The position numbers were made by a program, and so were the translations under genes. The notes beneath the pieces were generated by a model. That model was not told the origin of the DNA and searched no databases. It saw nothing but the letters and a program-made list of their open reading frames with translations. A DNA stretch of 14,030 nt from Thermoplasmata archaeon (GTDB taxonomy: Archaea > Thermoplasmatota > Penumbrarchaeia > Penumbrarchaeales > EX4484-36): the NCBI GenBank assembly GCA_021160765.1, contig JAGHBW010000077.1:1-14030 (forward strand). The letters run 5' to 3'. Below, one piece after another: positions 1 to 8,163 of the stretch (positions are counted from its first letter, which is position 1; every line of letters starts with the position of its first letter).

Positions 1-3000
1 CTCCTACGGTGTGGCTGGGTTCTTCTTAGGGCTTGTGGGGATACTTCTCTCCATTCTGAAAATACCCAAGAATCTGAAAAAGGATTACCTCCTCATCGTG
101 GTATGGACAACAGTATCCATATATATGGCCCTCTCCGCCGTTCGTTTCGTCTTTAACGCCACCCCAGCTTTTGCAATCCTTGCCGGATGGGTGACCTGGA
201 AGGTGGTTGACTCCTTTGACTCCAAGCGTCAGTCCCTAATAATATCGGTGATTGCTGTTGGTACATTTCTGACCAATTTGGGCATACTCAATTACGCCAG
301 TGAAAAGGACCTTCTCAACGAGTTCTACGTGAAGTATTTCCCGTATCTGATATTCCTCACTGTACTTTTTGTGGGCTATGCTTACTACGTTTACATGAAG
401 TATAGGGTGAAAAAGCCCCAATATAAGCTAAGAAAGATCACTACTGCCTTAATCGTCGGTTTCTTTGTAATATACCCCTATGTGATCGTGGCATCAGATG
501 CTGCAGTTCCATATGAAAAGAAGAGGGAGATAGACCCAACTGGGGAGTACATGGGTGCCTTTGGCCACAGCCTTCCTGGGGAATACTGGATAGCCTCCTT
601 CGACTGGCTATCAAAACAGGATGCGGATTTACCACCGGAGAAGAGGCCTGCCTTCATCTCATGGTGGGATTATGGCTTCTGGTGTGTCTACATGGGGAAA
701 CACCCAACTGCGGCGGACAACTTCCAGTACGGATACCAGTTTGCCGGATCCTTTATATCGGCCACGGATGAGAAAGAGGCAATTGCCTTGATGGTGGCGA
801 GGATTCTTGAAGGGGACTTTATCAGGCATCAGGGACACTTTTCAAAAGATGTGGAGAGGATAATGAAGGAGTACCTCAATTACAGCGATAACCCCTCAGA
901 GTATAACCGCCTTGTTGAGATCTATTCACATCCTGATAGGTTTATAGATGAAATTGAAGCGCATCCGGAGATTTATGGTCATTATATAGACATAACACCC
1001 ATGAATGCCAAATATGCTGCTGCAAAGGTTCTGCTGCTCTCCAGGGGAGAGGAGAGATTGGTGGAGCTCTATGGTAAGGTAAGGGAGGCAACTGGCAAAT
1101 CACTGAGGTATTTCGCAGTGGACAGTAGGCTATTTCCCTTCAACGCTAGAAACACAGGGATTTTCTATGCACCAATAAAACTGGCTGATAAGGATTTAAA
1201 GGATTATTTGGAGTATTACGTCTACGCAGAGAGAAATTATGGTACGAATCAGGACCCTGATTGGCAGCCTCTACCCGAAAACCCCATTTCCATGGATAGG
1301 TTTAAGGAACTTGCAGAAGAGTACCCACATAAAATGAGGGTCAAGGACTACGAGCTCAGGTATACAGAGGACTTTTACAACTCCATGTTCTATAAAGCAT
1401 ATATTGGCTATGGACCTGCTGACGTTGGAATGACAATGGATGGGAAATCCGTACCGGCGATGAAGGGGTCACTCAGCAACTATCCACCTATGCAGGGCTG
1501 GAACATGACGCACTTCCGCCTGGTTTACAGAACGATGTATTGGTCTCCAAAGGATGAGAAGAACTCAACTGTAAGCGATTACAAACCCATGTCCTCAAAA
1601 GAGGCCATGGAGAGGTATCAGGAACAGGGTGGAGATATAAAATCAGGTCTCGGCCAGGGTGTATTCTACCTCAAGTACTACGACGGGGCAATAATAAGCG
1701 GGAGGGTTCTGACGAAAAGTGGGATGCCGGTTGTCGGCGCTAGGGTTACAATCCTTGATGAATACGGGATACCCCATGGAAGCGTTTTAACGGACAACGA
1801 TGGACACTATACACTTCTTGCCCCCTTCGGTCAGTGCACTCTCCTCGCCACGTTGGGCAATCTTGAGACCACATGGGATAAGATATATCAGTACAAAACA
1901 AAACCAAACTCTCGTGAACCTGAAAACCTTCTCAATCTGACCCAGATAACAATAAGCGATGAACAGGCCATGAGGGTGAAGGACTGGAGAATCACAAAAG
2001 ATCTTATTTCAGATGATATGACTGGAGAGGGGAGGATTTATCTGGATGAAGATGACAGCGGAAGCTACGATGAGAAGAAGGACAAACCCCTTGTCGGCGT
2101 TAAGGTCGCATACACTCTTCTTGGGGGGAATTTTAGCATCTCAAACGTGACTAATGAGTATGGGTACTATTCGTTGTACAACCTTCCTCCGGGCTATTAT
2201 AAGGTGGAGATGGAGTACAGAGGCTTCAAGAAGGTTCTAAACGAACAACTGGAGATCTCTCCATCTTCGGACAAGAAGCAGGATGGGGCGTTGAAACCGG
2301 TAAGAGTTCAGGGATACGTAAGGCTTTTAGCCGGTGGGCAAGCTGCTGGTGTCCCGGTTATTTACGAGGATGTTGAGAGTGGGAGGACCTATAACACTAC
2401 CACAAAAACAGATGGTTATTATGAAATAACAGATATGCTTCCAGGGGAGTATCTGGTAAGGGTAGAGAGGGAGGACTTCATGGTTAACAAGACCATCCTT
2501 GAATTAAAAGAGGGAGACAATAAGACGTACAACCTTACCCTCCTGCCTGTTTCGTATTGTGATCTGAAGGTGGAGATACCCCCGGAGCTTAGCGGAACTA
2601 GGGGGGAGAGTGGAGCATCCAATGTGGTGGTAACCTTTATTTCAAGAGATGACCCAACGGTTAGATATTCATATTTCACGGATGAGGGGGGTTTCGTTAG
2701 AACGAAGATACCCGCTGGTCAGTACGTGATACACGCGGAGTATACGTCGGGAGAAAGGGCGTTTGCCTCTGTGAAGGAGCTCAACCTTGAATGTGGGGTG
2801 AGAGAGGAGATTGATTTAACTTTGGAGGAGGCGTTTACCGTATTCGGTAATGTGACAAAACTTGAAAATATGCCGATGAAGTATCAATGGGTAGAGTTTA
2901 CAGCTCTGAATCGCTCCATAACCACCTATGCCTTAACAGGACCTAAAGGTATGTTTCAGATTTCTCTACCCAAGGATTCTTACAGGGTATTTATTGAAGA

Positions 3001-6000
3001 GGAGATAACAGGGTCCATAAATACTCATTTCTACATGGGCTATCTCTATCTCCCAAGGGAGGAATATATTGAGGTCACTTATCACACAGTGAAGTCAACA
3101 AGGGTGAATGGAACGGTCTTCTGGGATATGAACGAGGACGCTCTTTACACCCCACTTAGAAACATGACACTCTCGGAGGCGATGAAAAATCCCGACACTG
3201 GACTTACAGACGTGGGGGTGCCTGGTGCAACGGTCCGTGTCCTGGGTGAGAACATAAGTATGGAAGTGAGGTGCGATGAGGGGGGAAAATATCAGGTTAA
3301 CATTCCCCCGGGGGACTATCGCATTGAAGCCTACGCTCCCGGATATGGTCGCTCAGAACCAGCAGTTGTCCGTGTGGAGGATGATGCTCTAACGATGAAC
3401 GAGGGCTTAAGTGAGGTGGATCTACCTCTTAGGTCAAATTACAAGGATGTGGTTGTAAAGGCGGTATATAACAGGGATGGTGTGATTGTGCCTGCATCAG
3501 GAATAGAGGTAAGCATTGTTTCACTGCTTCCATATATGCCATATAATGAAACATATACTACATCGTCTGATGGAGCTATAACGCTCTCCCTCAAACCCGG
3601 TTATTACAGGTTGGCTACGTCAATAGTCCGTGGTGTATCCCCCACTGTCCGTTTCAGTGGTGAGAAAGAGTTCATCCTGGCCCCCAGTGATGATAGAGAG
3701 ACTGTGGTGTTTGAAGTTAAGAAAGAGGTGGAAGCAACCGTTGAGGTGGTGTATGGGAACGTAACAATGAACTCAGCCCAGTTGAGGTTGATCTCATCAA
3801 CAGGCAGGGAGTACTTCTTCTTAACGGATGAAGATGGAAAAGCGACAATAAAGGTTCCAGAGGGGAACTACACATTATATGTTGGCCATCTTTTCGGGAT
3901 TCACCATCTACTATACATAAAGAGGCATTGCCTTCTGCCCTCCAGTTGGGATTTGCCTGAGAGGGTGGAGTTGGTTGAGGCTTATGAGTACAGCGGCAGG
4001 GTCGTCATTGAAAGCAGATACCTCAAAGATTACGCCCTCAAGCTGCGCCTTCCTTATTATGAAGAAAGCATCCCGCTAGATACTGGTGGCGGATTTACTA
4101 CATACGTTCTGCCTGGTGAGAGATACAATGTCTCCTTTGAACTGAAGAGCTCTGTGAAGGATGTCCAGACCCTCTATGTCTATTCCTCTACCTTCTGGGC
4201 CAATTCAACGTTTACAGGGGTGGTTATAGAACCAGAGGTCTACGTGAAGGTGGAGGGTACAGTATTCTATGATGAGGACGATGATCATTTCATCCAGGAG
4301 GGGGAAAGAAAGGGCGGTGTGAACGTAACCTTTGTTGATAGAGCAACAGGTTATACCTACCAGACAGTAGCAGAGGAGAACGGGGATTACAGTCTCTATG
4401 TTCCCAAATCCATCTTTGATATATTGGTGGATGTGGAGGGTTTTGAGAAAACACCGAAGGATTATTGTTCCTACATAAATACCTCTCTGGAGGTTAAAAA
4501 GGACATCTCTCTCAAGCCCTCTCCGATTCTTGTTCACGGTATCGTTTTCTACGATAAGAATGGCAACAACGAGAAGGACCCCGGGGAGATACTACTCCCC
4601 AACACTCACGTTGAGTTCCGCGCAGAATCCCTATCTGCGGAGGATGTAAGTGTTGAGACACCCCTCAACGGGACTTATAGGGCAATGCTTCTCCCCGGAA
4701 CGTATACCATCTACGCTGTTTACAAGAGGGGAGAGGTGGTACGCTACGCCTATGTGGGCGAGGTTTCCACAGAGATAGGTTCGCCACCTATACTGAAAAA
4801 TCTTACATTGACCGAAGCAAAGACATTTACTGGGACAGTATTCTATTATGATACCAATGGGAGCCTTGTGGAGGACCTCACTTCCAAACCGGGGAATGAG
4901 ATACTTCTCTCCTCTGTTAAGGAGGGGGGAACAATTCGTGTGCCTTATCGTCACGGGGTGTTCACCGTAGCCCTCCCTGTGGGGAATTATACTGTTAAAG
5001 TAGTTATAGTTGCGGAGGAGATGGGGAAATCCATGACCTATCGCTTTGAGGAGATTGTCCCGTTCCGCCTTAATACCACCTCCAAAGATCTAGCATTTGA
5101 GCTCAAAAAGGTTAAGGAGTACATTATAAAGATGGACACAGTGGGTGATGAGTACAAAGAGATATTCATGAAAGCGTATCAGACCATTACTGTGCCGCTT
5201 TACATTGAAAACAGAGGGAACCTGCCCTTTAAGGTGTCATTCTCCACTGCGGAGATTCCAGACGGCTGGAAGGTTGTTTATTCTGTAAGTGAGATTCACC
5301 TCAACATAGGTGAGCGGAAGCATCTCACCGCCAATATCACAGCTCCCTCCAGACCCAAGGCTATGAATAGGATAAAACTTCAAGCGAAATCGGAGGGAGG
5401 GTATTACAGCTATGTGGAGATGCTAGTCAACACACCGCAGTACCATTCAATTGAGATTATAACAGACGCTCCTGAAGAGAAGGGGGTTGCCTTTGAACAG
5501 GTGCTCAACTATAATCTGACCCTCAAGAACACGGGGAACGGTGACGAGGTGGTCCACTTTACAATTACCCCACCACCAGCCAATCTTACTGGCTGGGAGG
5601 TTCTCCTGGATGATGAAAAGCTTTCAAAAGAAGGGAAGAACCTCTCCCTTGGAGCGTTTGGGGAAAGAAGGATGTCTCTTAAGATAACAGTGCCCAACTC
5701 CACACAAGCGAATTATGGCGATGTTCTTCATTTGGTGATTGAGGGCGTGACAAGGAAAGGAATAGTGAAGAGAAAGGTGGAGATGAGTTTCCAGATCAGA
5801 AAACCCGACCTTAGAATTGTTGATATACAATTCACAAACCTTGACCTTAAGAACAAGGTGCTCAACCGTACAGTGAAAGCGAATGTCACTGTGATGTCCC
5901 TGAATAGAGAGGTGGGTAGTGTTAGGGTGGTGCTGAAGGTTGATGATAAAGAGGTGGGCAATAAAACTATTGATTACATACCTGAAAATGGGATCGCCTA

Positions 6001-6250
6001 CGTTGAATTTGAGTTCAACGTCACCGTTGAGGGTATTAAAGAGGATCAGAAGCACTCCTTCCAGGTCGTTATAGACCCACAGAACACTGTTGAGGAGGAA
6101 AACGAAGAGGACAACGTTTACATTGTGAAAAAATGGGTTGGCGAGAAACCACCTAGCCTGCTCAATCCCAGGGTAATAGCCTTCGTCACGGCGATTATTG
6201 CATCCACTGTGGCCCTAATAGTGTGGTATAAGAAAAAGCATCCCTTCTAA
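1..6250 (+). CDS. aglB: Giant AglB/STT3-type oligosaccharyltransferase fused to a modular surface stalk (5'-truncated)
   Basis: The product is expected to transfer a lipid-linked glycan to Asn in N-X-S/T sequons on the outer face of the membrane. The frame is open through the left edge, so the start and most membrane helices lie outside; the GTG at 11 is an internal codon. Counting that codon as residue 1, about five hydrophobic helices lie within residues 1-165, including an Arg-Phe helix (SAVRFVFNATPAFAILAG). The STT3 hallmark WWDYG is at 218-222. A helix with D327, M331 and K334 may be the DK/DM-type motif. The stretch RYFAVDSRLFPF and following residues is typical of the archaeal C-terminal domain. 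From about 558 the protein runs without a break into carboxypeptidase-regulatory/SdrD-B-like modules, two NEW3-like domains (about 1720-1930), a CARDB-like domain (1933-2045) and a C-terminal helix (2055-2073) followed by KKKHPF, which suggests an inside C-terminus. Archaeal AglB is usually about 600-1,000 residues, so this is far larger. The enzyme call is confident; the role of the extension is unknown. Confidence 0.93.
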   Translation, partial: SYGVAGFFLGLVGILLSILKIPKNLKKDYLLIVVWTTVSIYMALSAVRFVFNATPAFAILAGWVTWKVVDSFDSKRQSLIISVIAVGTFLTNLGILNYASEKDLLNEFYVKYFPYLIFLTVLFVGYAYYVYMKYRVKKPQYKLRKITTALIVGFFVIYPYVIVASDAAVPYEKKREIDPTGEYMGAFGHSLPGEYWIASFDWLSKQDADLPPEKRPAFISWWDYGFWCVYMGKHPTAADNFQYGYQFAGSFISATDEKEAIALMVARILEGDFIRHQGHFSKDVERIMKEYLNYSDNPSEYNRLVEIYSHPDRFIDEIEAHPEIYGHYIDITPMNAKYAAAKVLLLSRGEERLVELYGKVREATGKSLRYFAVDSRLFPFNARNTGIFYAPIKLADKDLKDYLEYYVYAERNYGTNQDPDWQPLPENPISMDRFKELAEEYPHKMRVKDYELRYTEDFYNSMFYKAYIGYGPADVGMTMDGKSVPAMKGSLSNYPPMQGWNMTHFRLVYRTMYWSPKDEKNSTVSDYKPMSSKEAMERYQEQGGDIKSGLGQGVFYLKYYDGAIISGRVLTKSGMPVVGARVTILDEYGIPHGSVLTDNDGHYTLLAPFGQCTLLATLGNLETTWDKIYQYKTKPNSREPENLLNLTQITISDEQAMRVKDWRITKDLISDDMTGEGRIYLDEDDSGSYDEKKDKPLVGVKVAYTLLGGNFSISNVTNEYGYYSLYNLPPGYYKVEMEYRGFKKVLNEQLEISPSSDKKQDGALKPVRVQGYVRLLAGGQAAGVPVIYEDVESGRTYNTTTKTDGYYEITDMLPGEYLVRVEREDFMVNKTILELKEGDNKTYNLTLLPVSYCDLKVEIPPELSGTRGESGASNVVVTFISRDDPTVRYSYFTDEGGFVRTKIPAGQYVIHAEYTSGERAFASVKELNLECGVREEIDLTLEEAFTVFGNVTKLENMPMKYQWVEFTALNRSITTYALTGPKGMFQISLPKDSYRVFIEEEITGSINTHFYMGYLYLPREEYIEVTYHTVKSTRVNGTVFWDMNEDALYTPLRNMTLSEAMKNPDTGLTDVGVPGATVRVLGENISMEVRCDEGGKYQVNIPPGDYRIEAYAPGYGRSEPAVVRVEDDALTMNEGLSEVDLPLRSNYKDVVVKAVYNRDGVIVPASGIEVSIVSLLPYMPYNETYTTSSDGAITLSLKPGYYRLATSIVRGVSPTVRFSGEKEFILAPSDDRETVVFEVKKEVEATVEVVYGNVTMNSAQLRLISSTGREYFFLTDEDGKATIKVPEGNYTLYVGHLFGIHHLLYIKRHCLLPSSWDLPERVELVEAYEYSGRVVIESRYLKDYALKLRLPYYEESIPLDTGGGFTTYVLPGERYNVSFELKSSVKDVQTLYVYSSTFWANSTFTGVVIEPEVYVKVEGTVFYDEDDDHFIQEGERKGGVNVTFVDRATGYTYQTVAEENGDYSLYVPKSIFDILVDVEGFEKTPKDYCSYINTSLEVKKDISLKPSPILVHGIVFYDKNGNNEKDPGEILLPNTHVEFRAESLSAEDVSVETPLNGTYRAMLLPGTYTIYAVYKRGEVVRYAYVGEVSTEIGSPPILKNLTLTEAKTFTGTVFYYDTNGSLVEDLTSKPGNEILLSSVKEGGTIRVPYRHGVFTVALPVGNYTVKVVIVAEEMGKSMTYRFEEIVPFRLNTTSKDLAFELKKVKEYIIKMDTVGDEYKEIFMKAYQTITVPLYIENRGNLPFKVSFSTAEIPDGWKVVYSVSEIHLNIGERKHLTANITAPSRPKAMNRIKLQAKSEGGYYSYVEMLVNTPQYHSIEIITDAPEEKGVAFEQVLNYNLTLKNTGNGDEVVHFTITPPPANLTGWEVLLDDEKLSKEGKNLSLGAFGERRMSLKITVPNSTQANYGDVLHLVIEGVTRKGIVKRKVEMSFQIRKPDLRIVDIQFTNLDLKNKVLNRTVKANVTVMSLNREVGSVRVVLKVDDKEVGNKTIDYIPENGIAYVEFEFNVTVEGIKEDQKHSFQVVIDPQNTVEEENEEDNVYIVKKWVGEKPPSLLNPRVIAFVTAIIASTVALIVWYKKKHPF
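1682..5110 (+). repeat. Array of about ten divergent beta-sandwich modules in the AglB stalk
   Basis: Within the oligosaccharyltransferase gene, residues about 558-1700 break into units of roughly 70-110 residues. The recurring pattern is G-x-V-x (first strand), G-V/A-x-V (second strand), T-x-D/E-x-G-x-Y (turn) and L-P-P-G-x-Y-x-V (last strand). This is the signature of carboxypeptidase-regulatory-like, SdrD-B and CNA-B-type folds. Examples end in NLPPGYYKVEM, MLPGEYLVRV, KIPAGQYVIHA, NIPPGDYRIEA, SLKPGYYRLA, KVPEGNYTLYV, LLPGTYTIYAV and ALPVGNYTVKV. At least four units carry acidic, Asn-rich loops like those that bind calcium in SdrD-B domains (residues 679-691, 1039-1051, 1421-1432, 1515-1526). 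The units are divergent at DNA level, so this is an old array and not a recent tandem duplication. Unit boundaries were set by eye. Confidence 0.8.
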
Positions 6251-6269
6251 TGCGCTAATAGGAATCTAC

Positions 6270-6315
6270 ACATTCTTTAGCACAACATTTTTCACCCTGC
6301 TGTATTACAGAATGT
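6270..6315. terminator. Possible hairpin and T-run between convergent genes
   Basis: The 64-bp gap between the stop of the oligosaccharyltransferase gene (6250) and the stop of the DHH gene (6315) contains ACATTCT at 6270-6276 and its reverse complement AGAATGT at 6309-6315. Inside them AGCA (6279-6282) and TGCT (6298-6301) can also pair, giving an interrupted stem. A T5 run (6288-6292) sits in the loop on the plus strand, which could suit archaeal termination of the plus-strand gene. No comparable T-run follows the DHH stop on the minus strand. The pairing is short and could be chance. Confidence 0.25.
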
Positions 6316-8150
6316 TATAGAATGGCATGGAGATCGGGCAGTTTCTCTCTTTCATGAGTGAACTCTGCCCTTTTCTTGCCACCCATGAAGTAAAGGAGCA
6401 GGTGTGAGAAGTTCCCCTTTATTAGGTCAGCGTCTTCTGTGAACCCAATGGGTTGGACAACTAGAAATCCCTTTCTCTTTAATTTGTCTTTCAAAGCTTT
6501 AATCACAGGGACCATGGATTCCCCTTCAGTTAGACCTTTAAGGGCCAAACCAAGTTGTTTATGTCTAGCCAACTCTCGTATTTTCTTTTCAATGGTGCTC
6601 TTTTCATCTGAACCCTCTTCCAGCAGGGCAAATAGAAAGGGAACAAAACCAGAGATCTCCCCACCATAAGTGAGACCCCTTCCACCTAAACCTCCAGTGT
6701 AGCGGAAGGAAAAGGTTATGGCTTTCTCTATATTGATGCTGTAGGAGATGTTGATCTCACTCATTAGAGTCCTAACGATGTTCTCCTCCCCCAGGTATCT
6801 CCGTAATTCTTCTCTGTCTAAAGTCAATGTGCTGAGGAGCTCTTTGAGCACTTCCCTCTCAAATCCTCGTGAACCCCACACCCCTGTGGGGCCCCTCTCC
6901 TCCATAATTATGTTTCTCCAACCGTGGAGATAAAGAAGTGATGCAAGAATGCCTTTCACCTGGGCAGATGACTGTCTGGGAAGGTAGACAAGCATCGGCG
7001 GGACTTTTATCTCATGGAGGACCATGTGTGAGGCTTTTAGCCTTAAAGAGGCGGACCTTAGCCCCTCAGATGCTATCTGCTCTTGTCTTTTTAGGTTTAG
7101 TATCTCCTCCACATAATAGAGCAGCCTCTTCCTCTCCTCCTCACTTATGGTGTGTTTCTCAGACTCCTTGAGCTCCTTTCTTTTTATCTCCCACCGCTCC
7201 TTATCTCTTTCCCAGTTCTCAATGGGAAGCTCCTTCAACCTCTGCGGTCGTGTTTTAAGGAGGTCAGAAAGCCTGCTTCTCACGTTCTGAAGCTGTTGTT
7301 GGTATAATGAGATGTTCTGCTCCGCCTCCCGATATATCTCCCCTATGAATTTAATACTCTCCTCTGTTATTTTAACAGATATTCTGTCCAGCAGATCAGC
7401 CTCGTTGAGCATCTGGGACAGAACGGTGATATATTTGTCGGCGTCCCCCGGGGAAGAAAAGAGTTCTCCAATAATCTCACCTCTTTTATCCTTCTCTCCC
7501 AGGAGAAGTGAAGCGCTTATTGAGAGAAGGAGAAGTCCCCTCTCTCTTTCCTCAGAACCCACCCATTCTTTCAGTAGGCTTCCCTTTCTGGAGAGTTGCC
7601 AAAGGTTGTCAGATAGCGCTGCCAGATGTAATAGAAGTTTTAGGTATCTGTTCTCCTGGAATGGGTGTGATGAAACGTACTCAAGAAAACTCATATCTCC
7701 CCCGCGAACAATATGAAGAAGGTAGGCGGCTAAAAGTGCTGTGCAGGATGGGTAGCTAAAGGTTGTTTTAATGTGATTTCCTTCTGGGGGGCTCAGGATG
7801 AAGTGCCTCTCGTCTATGAGTCTCATGTTAACATCTGGAAGGTGGTGGTCAATTACTACTACGTTACCTCTTTCCCATCTCTCTCTGTTGATGTCCAGAA
7901 ATAGATGTAAGATGCCGTCTGCTAAAGTCAGATCTGTCATCTCTGTATGGTCAAGAGGAGCAAACGCTATTGGCTTATCTGTAGTGAGGTGTGTGAAAGC
8001 TTCTCTTAATATGAGAGCACTATTCAGCCCGTCCATATCGTTGTGAAAGTGAACCTTTATTCCCTCATGCGAGTTAATAGCCTCTTTCAGCGAGTCAAGG
8101 AATTCCCCTGCTTTCTCAGGGGCGATGTCCACGGGCTCTACAGTGCCCAT
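6315..8150 (-). CDS. DHH/DHHA1-family phosphoesterase, RecJ/GAN-like, with a coiled-coil insertion
   Basis: This 611-residue soluble protein has the DHH-family motifs in order: HFHNDMDG (D38, D40), LFLDIN (D86), VVVIDHH (D101-H102-H103) and LAALSDN (D181). These aspartates and histidines bind the divalent metals in RecJ and its relatives. A glycine-rich GGLGGRGLTYGG at 486-497 stands where DHHA1 domains carry their substrate-binding loop. Between the two domains, residues about 262-380 are highly charged and helical, probably a coiled coil, which makes the protein longer than the archaeal GAN/RecJ-like proteins I recall (about 400-480 residues). Likely roles are single-strand exonuclease or nanoRNase activity in replication or repair; the sequence alone does not separate these, nor say whether it partners GINS. 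The ATG at 8150 lies 10 bp after the stop of the upstream gene with a good Shine-Dalgarno, so the two are probably co-translated. Confidence 0.85.
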   Translation of the reverse strand: MGTVEPVDIAPEKAGEFLDSLKEAINSHEGIKVHFHNDMDGLNSALILREAFTHLTTDKPIAFAPLDHTEMTDLTLADGILHLFLDINRERWERGNVVVIDHHLPDVNMRLIDERHFILSPPEGNHIKTTFSYPSCTALLAAYLLHIVRGGDMSFLEYVSSHPFQENRYLKLLLHLAALSDNLWQLSRKGSLLKEWVGSEERERGLLLLSISASLLLGEKDKRGEIIGELFSSPGDADKYITVLSQMLNEADLLDRISVKITEESIKFIGEIYREAEQNISLYQQQLQNVRSRLSDLLKTRPQRLKELPIENWERDKERWEIKRKELKESEKHTISEEERKRLLYYVEEILNLKRQEQIASEGLRSASLRLKASHMVLHEIKVPPMLVYLPRQSSAQVKGILASLLYLHGWRNIIMEERGPTGVWGSRGFEREVLKELLSTLTLDREELRRYLGEENIVRTLMSEINISYSINIEKAITFSFRYTGGLGGRGLTYGGEISGFVPFLFALLEEGSDEKSTIEKKIRELARHKQLGLALKGLTEGESMVPVIKALKDKLKRKGFLVVQPIGFTEDADLIKGNFSHLLLYFMGGKKRAEFTHEREKLPDLHAIL

Positions 8151-8163
8151 TAACTACCACCTA
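8151..8163 (-). promoter_or_regulatory. Shine-Dalgarno of the DHH gene overlapping the upstream stop codon
   Basis: On the minus strand the sequence reads TAG-GTGGTAGTTA-ATG. AGGTG (8162-8158) matches the anti-Shine-Dalgarno of 16S rRNA and sits 7 nt from the ATG at 8150. It overlaps the TAG that ends the propeller gene, so ribosomes ending there are well placed to restart. This supports the chosen DHH start and suggests translational coupling. Confidence 0.7.

Noticed and set aside
11..13. GTG as start codon of the oligosaccharyltransferase gene
   Set aside because: The frame is open upstream to the window edge (codons for Ser-Tyr-Gly precede it) and the STT3 fold needs many more N-terminal membrane helices, so this is an internal Val.
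5624..6055. 143-codon frame on the minus strand under the oligosaccharyltransferase gene
   Set aside because: It lies wholly antisense to a gene with clear domain matches, and the translation shows no recognisable motif or plausible composition.
6300..6310. Perfect palindrome CTGTATTACAG as an operator
   Set aside because: It lies between two convergent stop codons, away from any promoter, and 5-bp arms are expected by chance.
7312..7716. 134-codon plus-strand frame opposite the DHH gene
   Set aside because: It is the Ser/Arg-rich reverse reading of the coiled-coil and DHH coding sequence with no motif of its own.
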